This document shows, piece by piece, positions 49,851 through 60,121 of a stretch of DNA of 64,000 nucleotides. The notes beneath the pieces are model-generated. The model saw only the letters and a list, made by a program, of their open reading frames with translations, searched no databases and was not told the origin of the DNA. Numbering within the stretch: position 1 is the first letter of the stretch; each line of letters opens with the position of its first letter. Both the position numbers and the translations under genes were made by a program. Source of the stretch: Coccinella septempunctata (taxonomy: Eukaryota > Arthropoda > Insecta > Coleoptera > Coccinellidae); NCBI RefSeq assembly GCF_907165205.1, contig NC_058191.1, positions 19,408,501 through 19,472,500 on the forward strand. Reading direction: 5' to 3'.

Positions 49851-49939
49851 GAAATATAGAAGTATTCTTAAAATGGTTGTTCGAATCAAATGACCCCCTT
49901 TGACAAGAACCAAATAAAGTTTCAAGATATCTTTTTCTT

Positions 49940-51174
49940 CTCCTGTTGACTGTTCACAGCCTGTTTCATTGTAAGCCTCTATTGTTCTTCTTTTTTCTGA
50001 ACGGGTCTTGGAGTCTCCCTCTTCTGTTCCTGCTCTGTAGGTTTGGTCTTCGCTACTTCCTGAATTTTTTGAACAGTAGTTGTTGTTTTTGTTACCGGAA
50101 TTTTTTGTTCAGCCGGTTTTCGGGAATTCTTCTTTCTGGTCACCAGCTTGAACTCGCTACATCCTTTGTAGCTAGCTTGATGGCCCTCTTCTCCACATAA
50201 GACGCATGTGGCATTTCTCTCTTCACCTTTTCTGGTGAGTAAGCAGTCATTGCTGCTATGGCTTCCCGAGCACTTCACGCATCTCCACGGGAAGGAGCAT
50301 TTGTTCTGTGCATGTCCGTACCTTTGGCACCTAAAGCACTGACTTGGACTTTCAGGCCTCTTTTTGTGTTCAACCACAATACAGAGGTTGTAGAGTCGCT
50401 TCACTACGAAGATTTCCTTTTTCAGCGTTTTAACCAGGTAGAGAGGTATGGGCTTCTTCGTCTTGTTCGATGTCATTCCGGACACCTCAGCGTCTGATAT
50501 TCCCTGGAATATCAGGTCGTCCTTAATCAACGGAAGATCAGCGTCGATTGGTAAATGCCTGATGACGGCATATATCTTCTTCTCCTCCTCCATTTGGTGG
50601 GTAAAAATTCTTTACCATGCTGGTCGAAGATATTTGTGATTTTTCTGAAATCATCTACGGTTGACGCGATGATTTTTATACCGTCTTTAACTACAGTTGC
50701 GCGGTTGTAATTTATCTTTTTTGTGTAGAGAGCTTCAGAGATCTCTACCCAATCTGAGGTGCCCATCCTCGTGATGGGTGTAATTTTATCCCTTTTAGGC
50801 ACTCCTGTTGTCTTCTTGACAGTCTCCTCATCGGAAGAGGAGCTTTCTTTTCGCGCGCGTTTAGTTGGAGGCGCGTTTGGGGTCTTCGCAACTTGCGTTG
50901 AATCATTTTTTCTTGTTTCGGGTTGTGAAACAATTCCTTTAGTGGAATTATTTTTGGAACCCGCTACCAGTTTTGTGATTGTGGCGTAAGTGGGAGATTT
51001 CGGCATATTATTGCGGGTCATTTCCTTCCTCAAGAGGCGCATCTCACCGACCAACTGTGACACAGTTTCAGTCAGTTTGGCAATTTGAGCTTTCAACTGC
51101 CCATTTTCTTCTCTGAGCTCTACAAGCTCCCCGTGTTCGGCTTCGCTGAATTCTTCAGCATCGGTCGCTTCCAT
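49940..51174 (-). pseudogene. Jockey-like ORF1 (gag-like), copy B
   Basis: Nearly complete ORF1: MEATDAEEFSEAEHGELVEL at 51,174, a coiled-coil segment (REENGQLKAQIAKLTETVSQ), a basic Ser-rich region (RARKESSSSDEET), DWVEISEALYTKKINYN, then after one frameshift near 50,585 the domain KKIYAVIRHLPIDADLPLIK and three zinc knuckles: CFRCQRYGHAQNKC, CVKCSGSHSSNDC and CVLCGEEGHQASYKGC, all with full ligands. The order (pre-knuckle domain then CCHC fingers) is that of Jockey-clade gag proteins, which bind the element RNA. Interrupted at 49,940 by PLE 3. Confidence 0.85.
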
Positions 51175-52320
51175 GTAGGAATCCTCATTATCTGAGGTTT
51201 CCGATATGGTTTCATACTCAAGATTCTCAAAATATCAAACGATTTGAAAATAATGAAATATTCAGGAATCTTCGCTGAAATAGTCTAATATAACTATGGT
51301 ATAAAGCCAAAAGTTTTCTACGCTATGAGAAAACTCAGGAAAAAGATTCGAAAAATAAGCTCACCTGATGTTTCCTGTAGAACCAACGATCAAAACAAGA
51401 CCTGGACTCTGGAGATGAACACCAACTTCGAAAATTTTAACGAATTTAAATTTCGATAACACACACACGTATACAACCTACACGAACTTCACAGACGGAA
51501 TCAAAGACTTTCACTTCGACTTTCTCTTCCACTTTCTCTTTGAAAAATTACGTATCGCACTGGTATCATTCAATACGTCTACTCGCTTCGACGTCTCGAG
51601 GTGAATGTCACTGGGAATGTAATGTGAGAAATAATATTTATACGCTGCCAAGGATTGTACACCAATAGGGTGGCTTATTTCTTGTCTGCGTACCATATAC
51701 GTCACACTAGCGCGCCAAATGAATCATCCTTCATGTGCTGCACTCTCCGCAAAACGCTGTATATATTCAGGCCGCAAAATGCCCGCTATGAGCGTTACAC
51801 GCCCCGCTGAATTGAATGACATCCTTTTTTTTTAGTAGAAATGAAGTATATTATTAAACTCGACGGTAATGACTTCATCCCCAGGATGGATCTGAATTCA
51901 TTTTCAGCATCGAAATTTCTGTCAAAGTCCGAAGACATAAAAGACGAATGTTGATACTCTACCGATAACGAGTAGCCAGTTTATATATTCGCGCGGGTGT
52001 TTGACATTGTCAAATCCCCATACGGACAATTATTATTGTAATGACAAAACGAAATAATCAAGTGTCAAGTTATAAATTCAGTTCTGTTAGATTTAGAATC
52101 AAGATCACTCTTGTGATATATGTCATAAAAAAAAGTTCAGTCAATAAAAATATAAAGGAGTTCCGTACTCGTAAATTGTTTTTCCACTAAAAATAAAAGC
52201 AAATACAGAGGTATATCAATATTAATAAACAACATGTTATGGGCCCAGTTGTTTCCAGATTTAAAAAGTTTTATCGCACTCCGATTACCGAAATGCATTA
52301 TGACTTGTATATCTCTGTTC
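51175..52320. other. Jockey 5' leader and non-coding DNA
   Basis: The first few hundred bases left of the ORF1 start are presumably the Jockey 5' UTR on the minus strand; no other copy reaches this far, so the end cannot be placed. No gene is seen up to 52,320. Confidence 0.35.
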
Positions 52321-52329
52321 ATTAATTGT

Positions 52330-52920
52330 TCTGGTAGTGAGTCGATTATGTTTGTAGATGACAGCGCCTACGCTGCGTAATCTTCGGAATTGCATGTGCT
52401 CGAGGCTTTGTCTGGAATGGCTCAATAAGGGCTTCAGATTGGTTCGCCTCAAACGGCCTCTGTGTGAATGAAGGAAAGACTCAGGAGCTAATTTTCGGCC
52501 TGAGAAATACGAGTAGCCTATCCATCGTAAATGCCTCTTGGGGGTCATTGCCTTCTTCTTCTCGGTGTCGACCGAGATGGAAAAGTTCCTCAATACTCAA
52601 AGCAAAAAACCATTTGAAGAATCTTCACTGGTTTCTCAGGAACTTGAAAACCCGAGATTCTTTAATTAATTACAAAAAAGCTAAAAAAGTATACAATCGA
52701 TTACTGAAGACTGATAAACTTAATTATCATGAAAAAGTTCTTTCTGCCTCAACCAATCCCAACAAAACTTTGTGGACCCTTTTAAGCATGGAGTTAGGTA
52801 CGAAAAACCGCAGTCGTGCCAGTGGTATTACGCTTACTATTGTTAAGCAGTCTATTTCAGCGTTGAGAAGTGATGTTACGCCTTTTTCTCGGGCTACTCG
52901 AGTGCCAGCTATTCTTTAAG
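52330..52920 (+). pseudogene. Non-LTR reverse transcriptase scraps, two pieces joined
   Basis: The first piece (about 52,345-52,520) is an RT palm relic: FVDDSAYAA (motif C), SDWFASNGLCVNEGKTQELI in shifted frames. The second (about 52,590-52,820) reads LINYKKAKKVYNRLLKTDKL, NYHEKVLSASTNPNKTLWTL and ELGTKN, the linker that normally lies between endonuclease and RT. Since linker follows RT here, two copies or a rearrangement are involved. Confidence 0.65.
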
Positions 52921-53269
52921 GGAAAATAACAAACCTACCCTGGTAGCTACGAGCCGAAGACAAGGTTCCGCGGTGTCTGGGGTGTTAGCGAGAACCAGTG
53001 AAAGTCAAAATCAACGTATACAAATTATATTTGTCGACTCGTGAAAGAAAACACAAATGGCACTATCATAAAATCCGTACAGTAAAAAAGACTCAATATA
53101 ATGGGTTGGACGGAAACAGTCTACTTTATACACTTAAACAGGTTTATCTCGGAATCAGATACAAACGACAATATCAGTGAATTTACAGAGCGAAACGGAC
53201 GGAATGAAACAGGGGATGTCAAACGTGATAGGGATTCACGGACGTGTTCGCCAGCCAGAACCTAAGACT

Positions 53270-53587
53270 CACACTTAAAGGACAAGTATCGGACCTCAAC
53301 CAGGATGAAACTAAACGGAACAGACTTACGACAGATCACCCCTAGGTGTGTTCTGCACCTCTCGACTATCCACGCCAGCGGGATGCTTTACTAGCAGTAG
53401 GAGTGGAGCTGGGGAGTAAGGAATGAAGTAAGTTTTTGCCACTCCAAAGTGCGTTATGCAACCCCTGATTATCCACGCCATCGAGGTGCTTTGATAGCAG
53501 TAGGAGTGTAGCTCAAACTGGGGTATAGGAAGGGTGGAAAGCAAATCTGAAATTCTAATAATAAAAAAAAACGGAGTGTCGTCTTAC
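53270..53587. repeat. Direct repeat, copy 1
   Basis: About 320 bp similar to 54,405-54,719. Contains the word CCACGCCA-CGAGGTGCTTTGATAG twice in diverged form (53,370 and 53,475), and its right end borders a splice-donor-like sequence on the minus strand (GTAAGAC, 53,581-53,587). Confidence 0.7.
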
Positions 53588-53876
53588 CTGTCTGCGGCTG
53601 TCCACGATTACCCTTGTTACGCAGCCCCTCCAGTGTTTCCAAGGCCTTGTTTGTAGTCGCCTTTATTTGTTCAATTAATTGTAACTGTGTTGTGTCTGCA
53701 GTGACAATAAAGTCCAACCTTCCTTGTGTAAAGTCGCGAAAATCATAATTGAAGTTCTGAAGGGATTCCACCAAATCGGTGAGTTTATTTTGACGAATAT
53801 CAATCTCCGAGGCGGGCTTCAATGATTCGTATGTAAGTTCATCACTAAGTAACGGGTTCACATCCATATTCGACAT
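53588..53876 (-). CDS. Unidentified reading frame ending at a splice-donor-like site
   Basis: Frame MSNMDVNPLLSDELTYESLK through LEGLRNKGNRGQPQT, about 96 codons, ending at AG/GTAAGAC. The composition (acidic and polar, helical, QLQLIEQIKATTNKALETLE) could suit the N-terminus of an LTR-element gag or a small host exon; I do not recognise it. Beyond the donor the frame stays open in the repeat, but that sequence is shared with another locus and is probably intron or repeat. Confidence 0.4.
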
Positions 53877-54404
53877 ATTATATTCACCACTAAGTTCGAT
53901 TCAGAACGCACTAATATTTCACACCCGGTATGTCTTTCACAATCCGTTTGAGTTCTAAATCCGACCAGGTAAGTTGACCGTTAACCTACTCACTTTAGTT
54001 CGAAGTGGGTCCCGGTATACTAAAAAAAAATAAAGTCTAAGTCCCGGTGTACCAAAAACAATCTAAGTCCCGATGTATCACACAAAAAATTTTACAACGT
54101 TATAGGAAAAAAATTTCAATCAGTCCCACTAAAGTCCGAAAATATTCGACAAATGCCGCGAAAATTTCCCGAAATTCTAATAGCACCTGAAAGCACAGGT
54201 CAAATTCCAAACAGTTTCTCAAGTTCAATAGCCAGAAAATAAATCACAATAGCAGAATTTCATTTTTCAGAAAAATAAGAAACAAACGGTAAGTTCCAAC
54301 AATACGGGTCAAAAGAAAATACAAAGCAGGTAGATAAGTTATCAACAAGGTAATGGGTGATTCACAATTAAACCGACAGGTAAATCAAACCTATTGAGTT
54401 TTAC
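53877..54404. other. Non-coding interval between the direct repeats
   Basis: AT-rich, no frame recognised. Short repeated phrases CCCGGTATAC, CCCGGTGTACC and CCCGATGTATC occur near 54,010-54,080. Confidence 0.35.
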
Positions 54405-54719
54405 CAACGGACAAGTATACCTCAGCCAGGTTAGGGGATGAAACAAGATGGAACAGACTGACGACAGCTCACCCCTAGGTGCGTTCAGCACCCCCTCAGT
54501 ATCCACGACAGCAGGAAGCTTTAATAGAAGTCGGAGGGGACATTGGGGAGAAAGGGACGAGAGAAATTCAGCCACTCCAAAGTGCGTTATGCACCCCCTG
54601 AGTATTCACGCCAGCGAGGTGCTTTAATAGCAGTAGGAGTGAAGCTTGAACTGTGGTATAGGAAGGGTGGAAAGGGAAGCTGAAGTTCCAATACTGAAAA
54701 AAACGGAATGTCGTCTTAC
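54405..54719. repeat. Direct repeat, copy 2
   Basis: Second copy of the 53,270-53,587 segment. On its right it too borders a donor-like GTAAGAC (minus strand), but the sequence beyond (MNFAGASGRSETIG frame, 54,720-54,759) is unrelated to that at copy 1. So the same intron-like sequence follows two different short frames. Confidence 0.7.
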
Positions 54720-54759
54720 CTATGGTTTCGGAACGGCCACTTGCACCCGCAAAATTCAC

Positions 54760-55244
54760 CCAAATGAAAGTCCAGCAAAAGAAAAAAAAATTATATTCTG
54801 GATTGTAAGAATGAAATTAACGAAAACTCAAATTTCTTTAATCGGCGGAAAAAGGCAAATGAAACATGTTCGTATTCGGGGCAGTTAATCGTAAGTCACG
54901 TGACCTGCATGGGGACACCGGATTTTATGCCCACAGGGGAAAACAGATGTGCCTTGGCTGTCGAAATTTGCGTCGATGAAGACGTCTTAATTTCGACTTA
55001 TCTGTGCTAGCGAACAGAAAACTCGGATATTTTCCAATTCAGGATGTTTTATACGGTGCGACATAGTTTTTCAGAACTGAAAACGGAATAAAAACGGTGC
55101 GGAATGTTTACAATTCCGAACGATGTCGGAATCCTGAACTGGAAATTGAAAATATTTCTCTCCAAATTGATTCAAAAGTAAAATTACTAAAATGAAAGTA
55201 AAAAATTATTCAAAAATGAGAGCATACTTTTGCCAGAATTTTTT
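54760..55244. other. Non-coding interval
   Basis: No gene recognised. A diverged inverted pair GTCGAAATTTGCGTC and GACGTCTTAATTTCGAC lies at about 54,959-54,999. Confidence 0.35.
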
Positions 55245-55802
55245 TTTTATGTAGCAGGGGGAGAATCTGGAAGACAGACGAACACACCCTCTCTTGAGGG
55301 GGAACAGTGTGGGGATTATCACTCACTTGAGCTCGAGACCCACTAAAAAACCTGCTTCTCCAAAGGTTGCGGGCATTTTGCCTATTAACCAGTTGACACT
55401 TATGGTTTCTGGACTCTCATACGATCATAGTCGTGTTGATAGTTGTATGCTGCCTATATCTTTTATAGGTTAAGCTCTTCTTTGGTTACATTTAAATCCT
55501 TAACTGATCTCTTGGTCTTCGGTGGTAGGTTCTTGACCTTCTAGCTTCTTCTGTTGGATCGTAGTCGACTAATCTTCGTAGTTCCTCATTTGGATGTTGT
55601 TTGGCTTTGTCGAATATCCTTTCCGCCTTTCTCTTCATAAATTCTGTAACTGGTTCCCATTCCAAGTCCTTCTTGTTCCCAACAAACCAGGGTACATCCA
55701 TCGCCATTCTAAGGAGTTTTTTCTCAGTGGCCTGTATTCTCTTGATGTGGGTGTTGGCTGCGAAGCCCCATGCCGCCGATCCATAAGTGAGTTGTGGTCG
55801 CG
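55245..55802 (-). pseudogene. Jockey-like ORF2 3' end, copy D, 5'-truncated
   Basis: C-terminal 95 or so codons of the Jockey ORF2 (ARPQLTYGSAAWGFAANTHI, FDKAKQHPNEELRRLVDYDP, RRPRDQLRI then stop at 55,492) followed by the 3' UTR and a short A run (55,241-55,249 as T). A short gap at 55,670 removes a few codons relative to copy C. Its 5' end abuts the (TAA)n run that precedes Dong copy A. Confidence 0.9.
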
Positions 55803-55805
55803 CTA

Positions 55806-55823
55806 TAATAATAATAATAATAA
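55806..55823. repeat. (TAA)6 microsatellite at the Dong 5' junction
   Basis: Six TAA units directly before the Dong 5' end. Copy B also starts directly after a TAA run (22,160-22,180). Confidence 0.9.
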
Positions 55824-58800
55824 TATTTGTCTGGCCTGCCTGGCAGCTATCTGGTAGATGGCCTGCCGGGCAGCCATCGTAACGACGTAGACGGTGCAGC
55901 CAGCCACGCCTGCTGTCCGCAGTCCCATTCCTTTTTCCTCTCTCTTTCACATCCTTTATAGGGGTGCTCTTTCTGCTCTCATTTCTCTACCCCTCACCCA
56001 AACCGAGAAAGGGGAGCACAAACCCATGAAAATGGTGATAACGAGAAGCCTCGGAAACAAGTCGCTGCCTGGGGATCGTCAGGGCATGTCTGGAGCCGGC
56101 GCTGGACATGACAGCATGCGGGACGTCGGTGGCAGGATGTTGAGGAAGCGGGCTCCTGCTGCAAAAGAAGCTACAGCTCCAAAGCAACAACAGCAACCAA
56201 CGAGTCCAATTCAATTGCCGACTCGAACCGCTGAAGGTGCTGCGCAGGATATTCAGCCAGTGCTCACCCAAGCGGGGTTAGTAAGAAAGCGCATGAAGTG
56301 GACAACGTCCATGAATGAAACTATAGTGCGCATATATAACTCCATCACGGGACTAGGGCAGAACACGAACAACTATAGGAAAAGGCTCCATGAGGAATTC
56401 TGCAACGCCTACCCAAATCTCAATGTCACTGAACAACGAGTGGCAGACCAGTACCGCGTAATTCTGAGAAATGAACTAATACCAACGGCCCGAATCGACG
56501 CAATTAAACGAGAACTTCAGCGTCCGCCTGCAATAGAGAATGACACCAACACCTCTGATGAAATTCACATGCTTGGGCAACAACAGGCAGAAGAAACTGA
56601 TACTGAAAGTCCATCTTGCAACGCAAGTGAGCCTGAACACCAGGACGATAGGGAAGAGCTCCACCGACAAGTTGACTCTGACATGAGGAGATACTTTGCC
56701 GAACTGGAAGGAACAGATCCTCTTCATCGAGTAGCACCTCCACGGCTCAATACATCCAAGAAACTGTCACTTATAATCGACATCTTGAATTAGGACGTTT
56801 TACCTGAATACCTAGAGAACGGAAGTTCATTGGAATATCTGCATCTAGTTTTTCACTGTGCAGCGCTAACGACAGCGAAAACCATAGGGGCAAAAATTCG
56901 CCAAACGAACAATGATGGTCAAAAATTACACAAATTACACGCGCCAGCATGGCAGAAACGTCTTCAACACAAAACAGAAAGGCTAAGAAGAGACATTGGA
57001 CGACTGACGGAGTACTTGAACGGGAATCGAGGAAGAAAGGTTGTGAAAGCTGCCAAAGAGATCATGGATAGAAACAGGACACACACAGAACGAGAGACGG
57101 AGAATGCTACAGCTCACCATTGCCTCGACACTCTGAAGCAAAAATTAAGTCTGTATGCAGAACGCCTGAGGAGATATAAAAGCAATTATAGCCGGAAAAG
57201 AGACAATAATTCATTCGAAAAGTCGGAAGAATCTTTCTACCGGTCACTCACATCGTCGGATGGAGAAAATGGAAAGTTACCACCAAAGGAAGCCATTGAA
57301 CAATTCTGGACCGAACAATTATCAACGAAACCTCACTTCAATGGAGATACCGGATGGATTGAAGATGAAAAATCTGAAGCTTCAAAATATGATCCGATGC
57401 AGCATGACATGATCACAATTGAAGAAGTAAAATCAGCTATCAGAGGACTGCACAACTGGAAAGCACCTGGGCCTGATGGATTACAGAACTTCTGGATCAA
57501 GAAACTTTGGATCATGCATGACAGATTGACCTCCGCAATAAATGATGTCATTGAAAATCCTGAAAGAATGCCAGTATTCCTTACACATGGCACAACATAC
57601 TTGTTACCTAAAGACCAAATGAATACAGAAGACCCATCCAAGTACCGACCAATCACATGTCTTCCAACGATGTACAAATTAATCACATCGTGCATTTCAA
57701 ACCGAATTCACAACCATTGCGAAAGGAATAACATCATCGCCATGCAACAGAAAGGATGCACCAAAGACAGCCGAGGGTGCAAAGAACAACTAATAATAGA
57801 TTCAGTTATCTGCAATCAAGCATTCTCCAAGCGAAGGAATCTTTACGCTGCGTACATAGACTACAAAAAAGCATTCGATTCTATACCTCACGAATGGCTC
57901 TTGACGATCTTGAAGATTTACAAGGTGGATCCCAATATTGTTGAGTTCCTGAAAAACGCCATGTCAACCTGGCGTACTAGTCTTCAAATGAAAGCAGCAG
58001 ATTGCTCCATTACAACAGGACCTATTCCAATAAGACGCGGAATTTTCCAAGGAGACTCGCTGAGCCCTCTGTGGTTCTGCATGGTCCTGAATCCCTTGTC
58101 TCATAGATTGAATTCTACGGACTACGGATTTTCCATCAAGAGCGGCAGTAGAACTATGATGAAACTGAATCATCTCCTTTACATGGACGACTTGAAACTC
58201 TTCGCATCTACCAAAAAACAAATGCAACGGATGCTGAAAATGGTGGAAGGATTCTCGGAAGACATCAAAATGAAGTTTGGAATAGACAAATGTCGACTGC
58301 TTAACATAACGAGAGGGAAAATAGAAGATGGTACGTTCAAACTCAAGGAAGGTGCAGAAATTGAAGCATTAAAGGAAGGAGACACATACAAGTATCTAGG
58401 CATAAAACAGGCAAGAAAAATCAATCAGACCCAGATGAAGAAAGAATTAACGGAGGAGTTCACCCGAAGATTGAGGAGGATAATGAGAACCGGTCTTAAC
58501 AGCAAGAATCTGATAAAAGCGATTAACACCTACGCTTGCTCGGCGCTGAGCTATTCATTTGGTATTATCTCTTGGACGACCACCGATTTAGCAGCTTTAC
58601 AGAGAAAAATAAGGACGATGCTGACTAAACACAATAAACATCACCCCAAAAGCTCAATAGAACGGACAGAGCTGCCACGACATCTTGGGGGAAGAGGAAT
58701 TGTTGATTTGTCCAACCGTATGTCCCAGGAAATTGAAGGACTTCGAAAATATTTCCTGAACAAGGCTGCTCCGTCAGAACTCCATCGAGTAGTTTGTGTT

Positions 58801-59877
58801 GCTGATAGTTCTACACCATTAAAGCTACAACAGGATCACTTGGAAACCGTCGAACACTCTGCAGAAAGTAAAATGCAGAAACTGATTGGCAAACCTTTGC
58901 ATGGGAGGCACCAGAACGAGGTCAACCATGATTACGTCGACATATCTGCGTCGAACTACTGGTTGACTTCCGGAAGGTTCTTTCCTGAGACAGAGGGCTT
59001 CATGCTCGCCATCCAGGATCAGGTGATTCCAACAAGAAATTACATGAAGTACATCGCCAAGGATGCCTCAGTGGCGGACGATAGCTGTCGTTATGGCTGT
59101 GCGACACATGAAACTATCCAGCACATCACCGGCGGATGTCAGAAGTTCGCGGGCACGGAGTACAAAAACAGACATGATGCTGTTGCCAAGATTCTTCACC
59201 AAGAATTGGCACTAAAACACCAACTTCTAACTTCGAAAAAGGTTCCTTATTACAATTACCATCCGGATGCTGTGCTGGAAAACGAACATCACAAGCTCTA
59301 CTGGGATCGCACGGTTCTCACAGACCGAAAAATAACCCACAATAGACCAGACCTCATATTGCTCAATAAGTATGAGGACAGAGCACTATTCATCGACGTG
59401 GCAATTCCAAATAATACCAATCTTCTAGATAGGCACACTGAAAAAATTTCAAAATACAGAGATCTCGAGGAACAGACCAGACGACAGTGGAAGCTGAAAG
59501 ATATCAAGACCATCCCTATTGTCATTTCATCTACAGGCCTGATACCGAAGAAACTACTAGAGAACTTGAGGAAACTTCAGTTGGACGAAAATATCTATAG
59601 AGTCATGCAGAAGGCGGTACTGCTCGGAACGGCGAGAACTGTACGCAAGTACATGGGGAATGCAGAGGAACACCGTCTGCTCCGACAGGAGGTGCGGGTG
59701 GAGCAGGAATCCAACCTACAGCAGGGAGGCGAGGAGCGACCCGGACCCGACCGCCACCACTAGCCCGAAAACCTGGAAAGGGCTCCAACAGAGCTTAATC
59801 CTTTTGATATCTGAGATATCTGGGATAAGTGAATTTTCCTCTGGAGAGGAGTGTGAAAGCCGCAAGGCTAAAGTTAT
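55824..59877 (+). mobile_element. R4/Dong-clade retrotransposon, copy A, near full length
   Basis: About 4.05 kb from the TAA junction to the 3' end CGCAAGGCTAAAGTTAT. It has a GC-richer 5' leader (55,824-56,025), one long ORF with a single stop, and a short 3' UTR (59,764-59,877). It is the reference for copies B and C. Dong elements are known to insert in TAA repeats, and the 5' junction fits that. TAA is not seen at the 3' side, so either the right flank was lost or insertion consumed it. Confidence 0.9.
56026..59763 (+). pseudogene. R4/Dong polyprotein: Myb-like N-terminus, RT and restriction-like endonuclease, one nonsense codon
   Basis: One frame of 1,246 codons from MKMVITRSLGNKSLPGDRQG (56,026) with a single TAG at 56,791-56,793; copy B has AAG (Lys) there. 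Domains: Gln/Pro-rich start; a helical domain RKRMKWTTSMNETIVRIYNS to DAIKRELQRP that resembles DNA-binding regions of this clade; RT with [29 protein letters not shown] (near residue 610), GIFQGDSLSPLWFCMVLNPL, LYMDDLKLFA (near residue 719); CCHC cluster CRYGCATHETIQHITGGC (near 1,021); endonuclease RPDLILLNK and FIDVAIP (near 1,107-1,125); basic tail ending in RPGPDRHH. Everything else is intact, so the copy died recently or the stop is a polymorphism. Confidence 0.9.
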
Positions 59878-60121
59878 TCACCGAATTAATTACAGTCTAG
59901 TGGAGACATGAAGTACAGGTAAACGTACAGTACAAAAAAGAATAACAAAAGCAAGAAAAAAGTGAACAAATAAATAAATCACAGAAGCTTTAGCTCCGGA
60001 AAGCTATCGCTTGTAAGTGATGTCATTAATCATTCCTCTACCGATGGTAAAACACAACGAAATAAAAAATACAACAATCTACCAAAACACAAAATCATAA
60101 ATTCCCTTCATTATTTCCACT
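59878..60121 (-). other. 3' UTR of the CR1-like element
   Basis: Non-coding on both strands. On the minus strand it follows the CR1-like stop at 60,122 and contains TTTCCGGAGCTAAAGCTTC and a TTTATTTATT run; the exact 3' terminus is unclear. Confidence 0.5.

Larger units (their letters stand above)
46810..49924. mobile_element. Penelope-like element 3, inserted in Jockey ORF1
   Basis: Flanked by the 15-bp direct repeat AGATATCTTTTTCTT (46,795-46,809 and 49,925-49,939), taken from the Jockey ORF1. A 33-bp extension (46,810-46,842) precedes the left arm; both arms begin TTGAAACTTTATTTGG and proceed inward as inverted repeats for about 45 bp. Inside are two further inverted units (46,946-47,253 and 47,951-49,090). 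The right end carries CCTGATGAAGAAGCC followed by GCTTTGAAATA, a PLE terminal signature. Confidence 0.75.

Noticed and set aside
53588..54760. The 320-bp direct repeats as LTRs of one element
   Set aside because: No TG...CA ends, primer site or internal coding between them; kept only as direct repeats.
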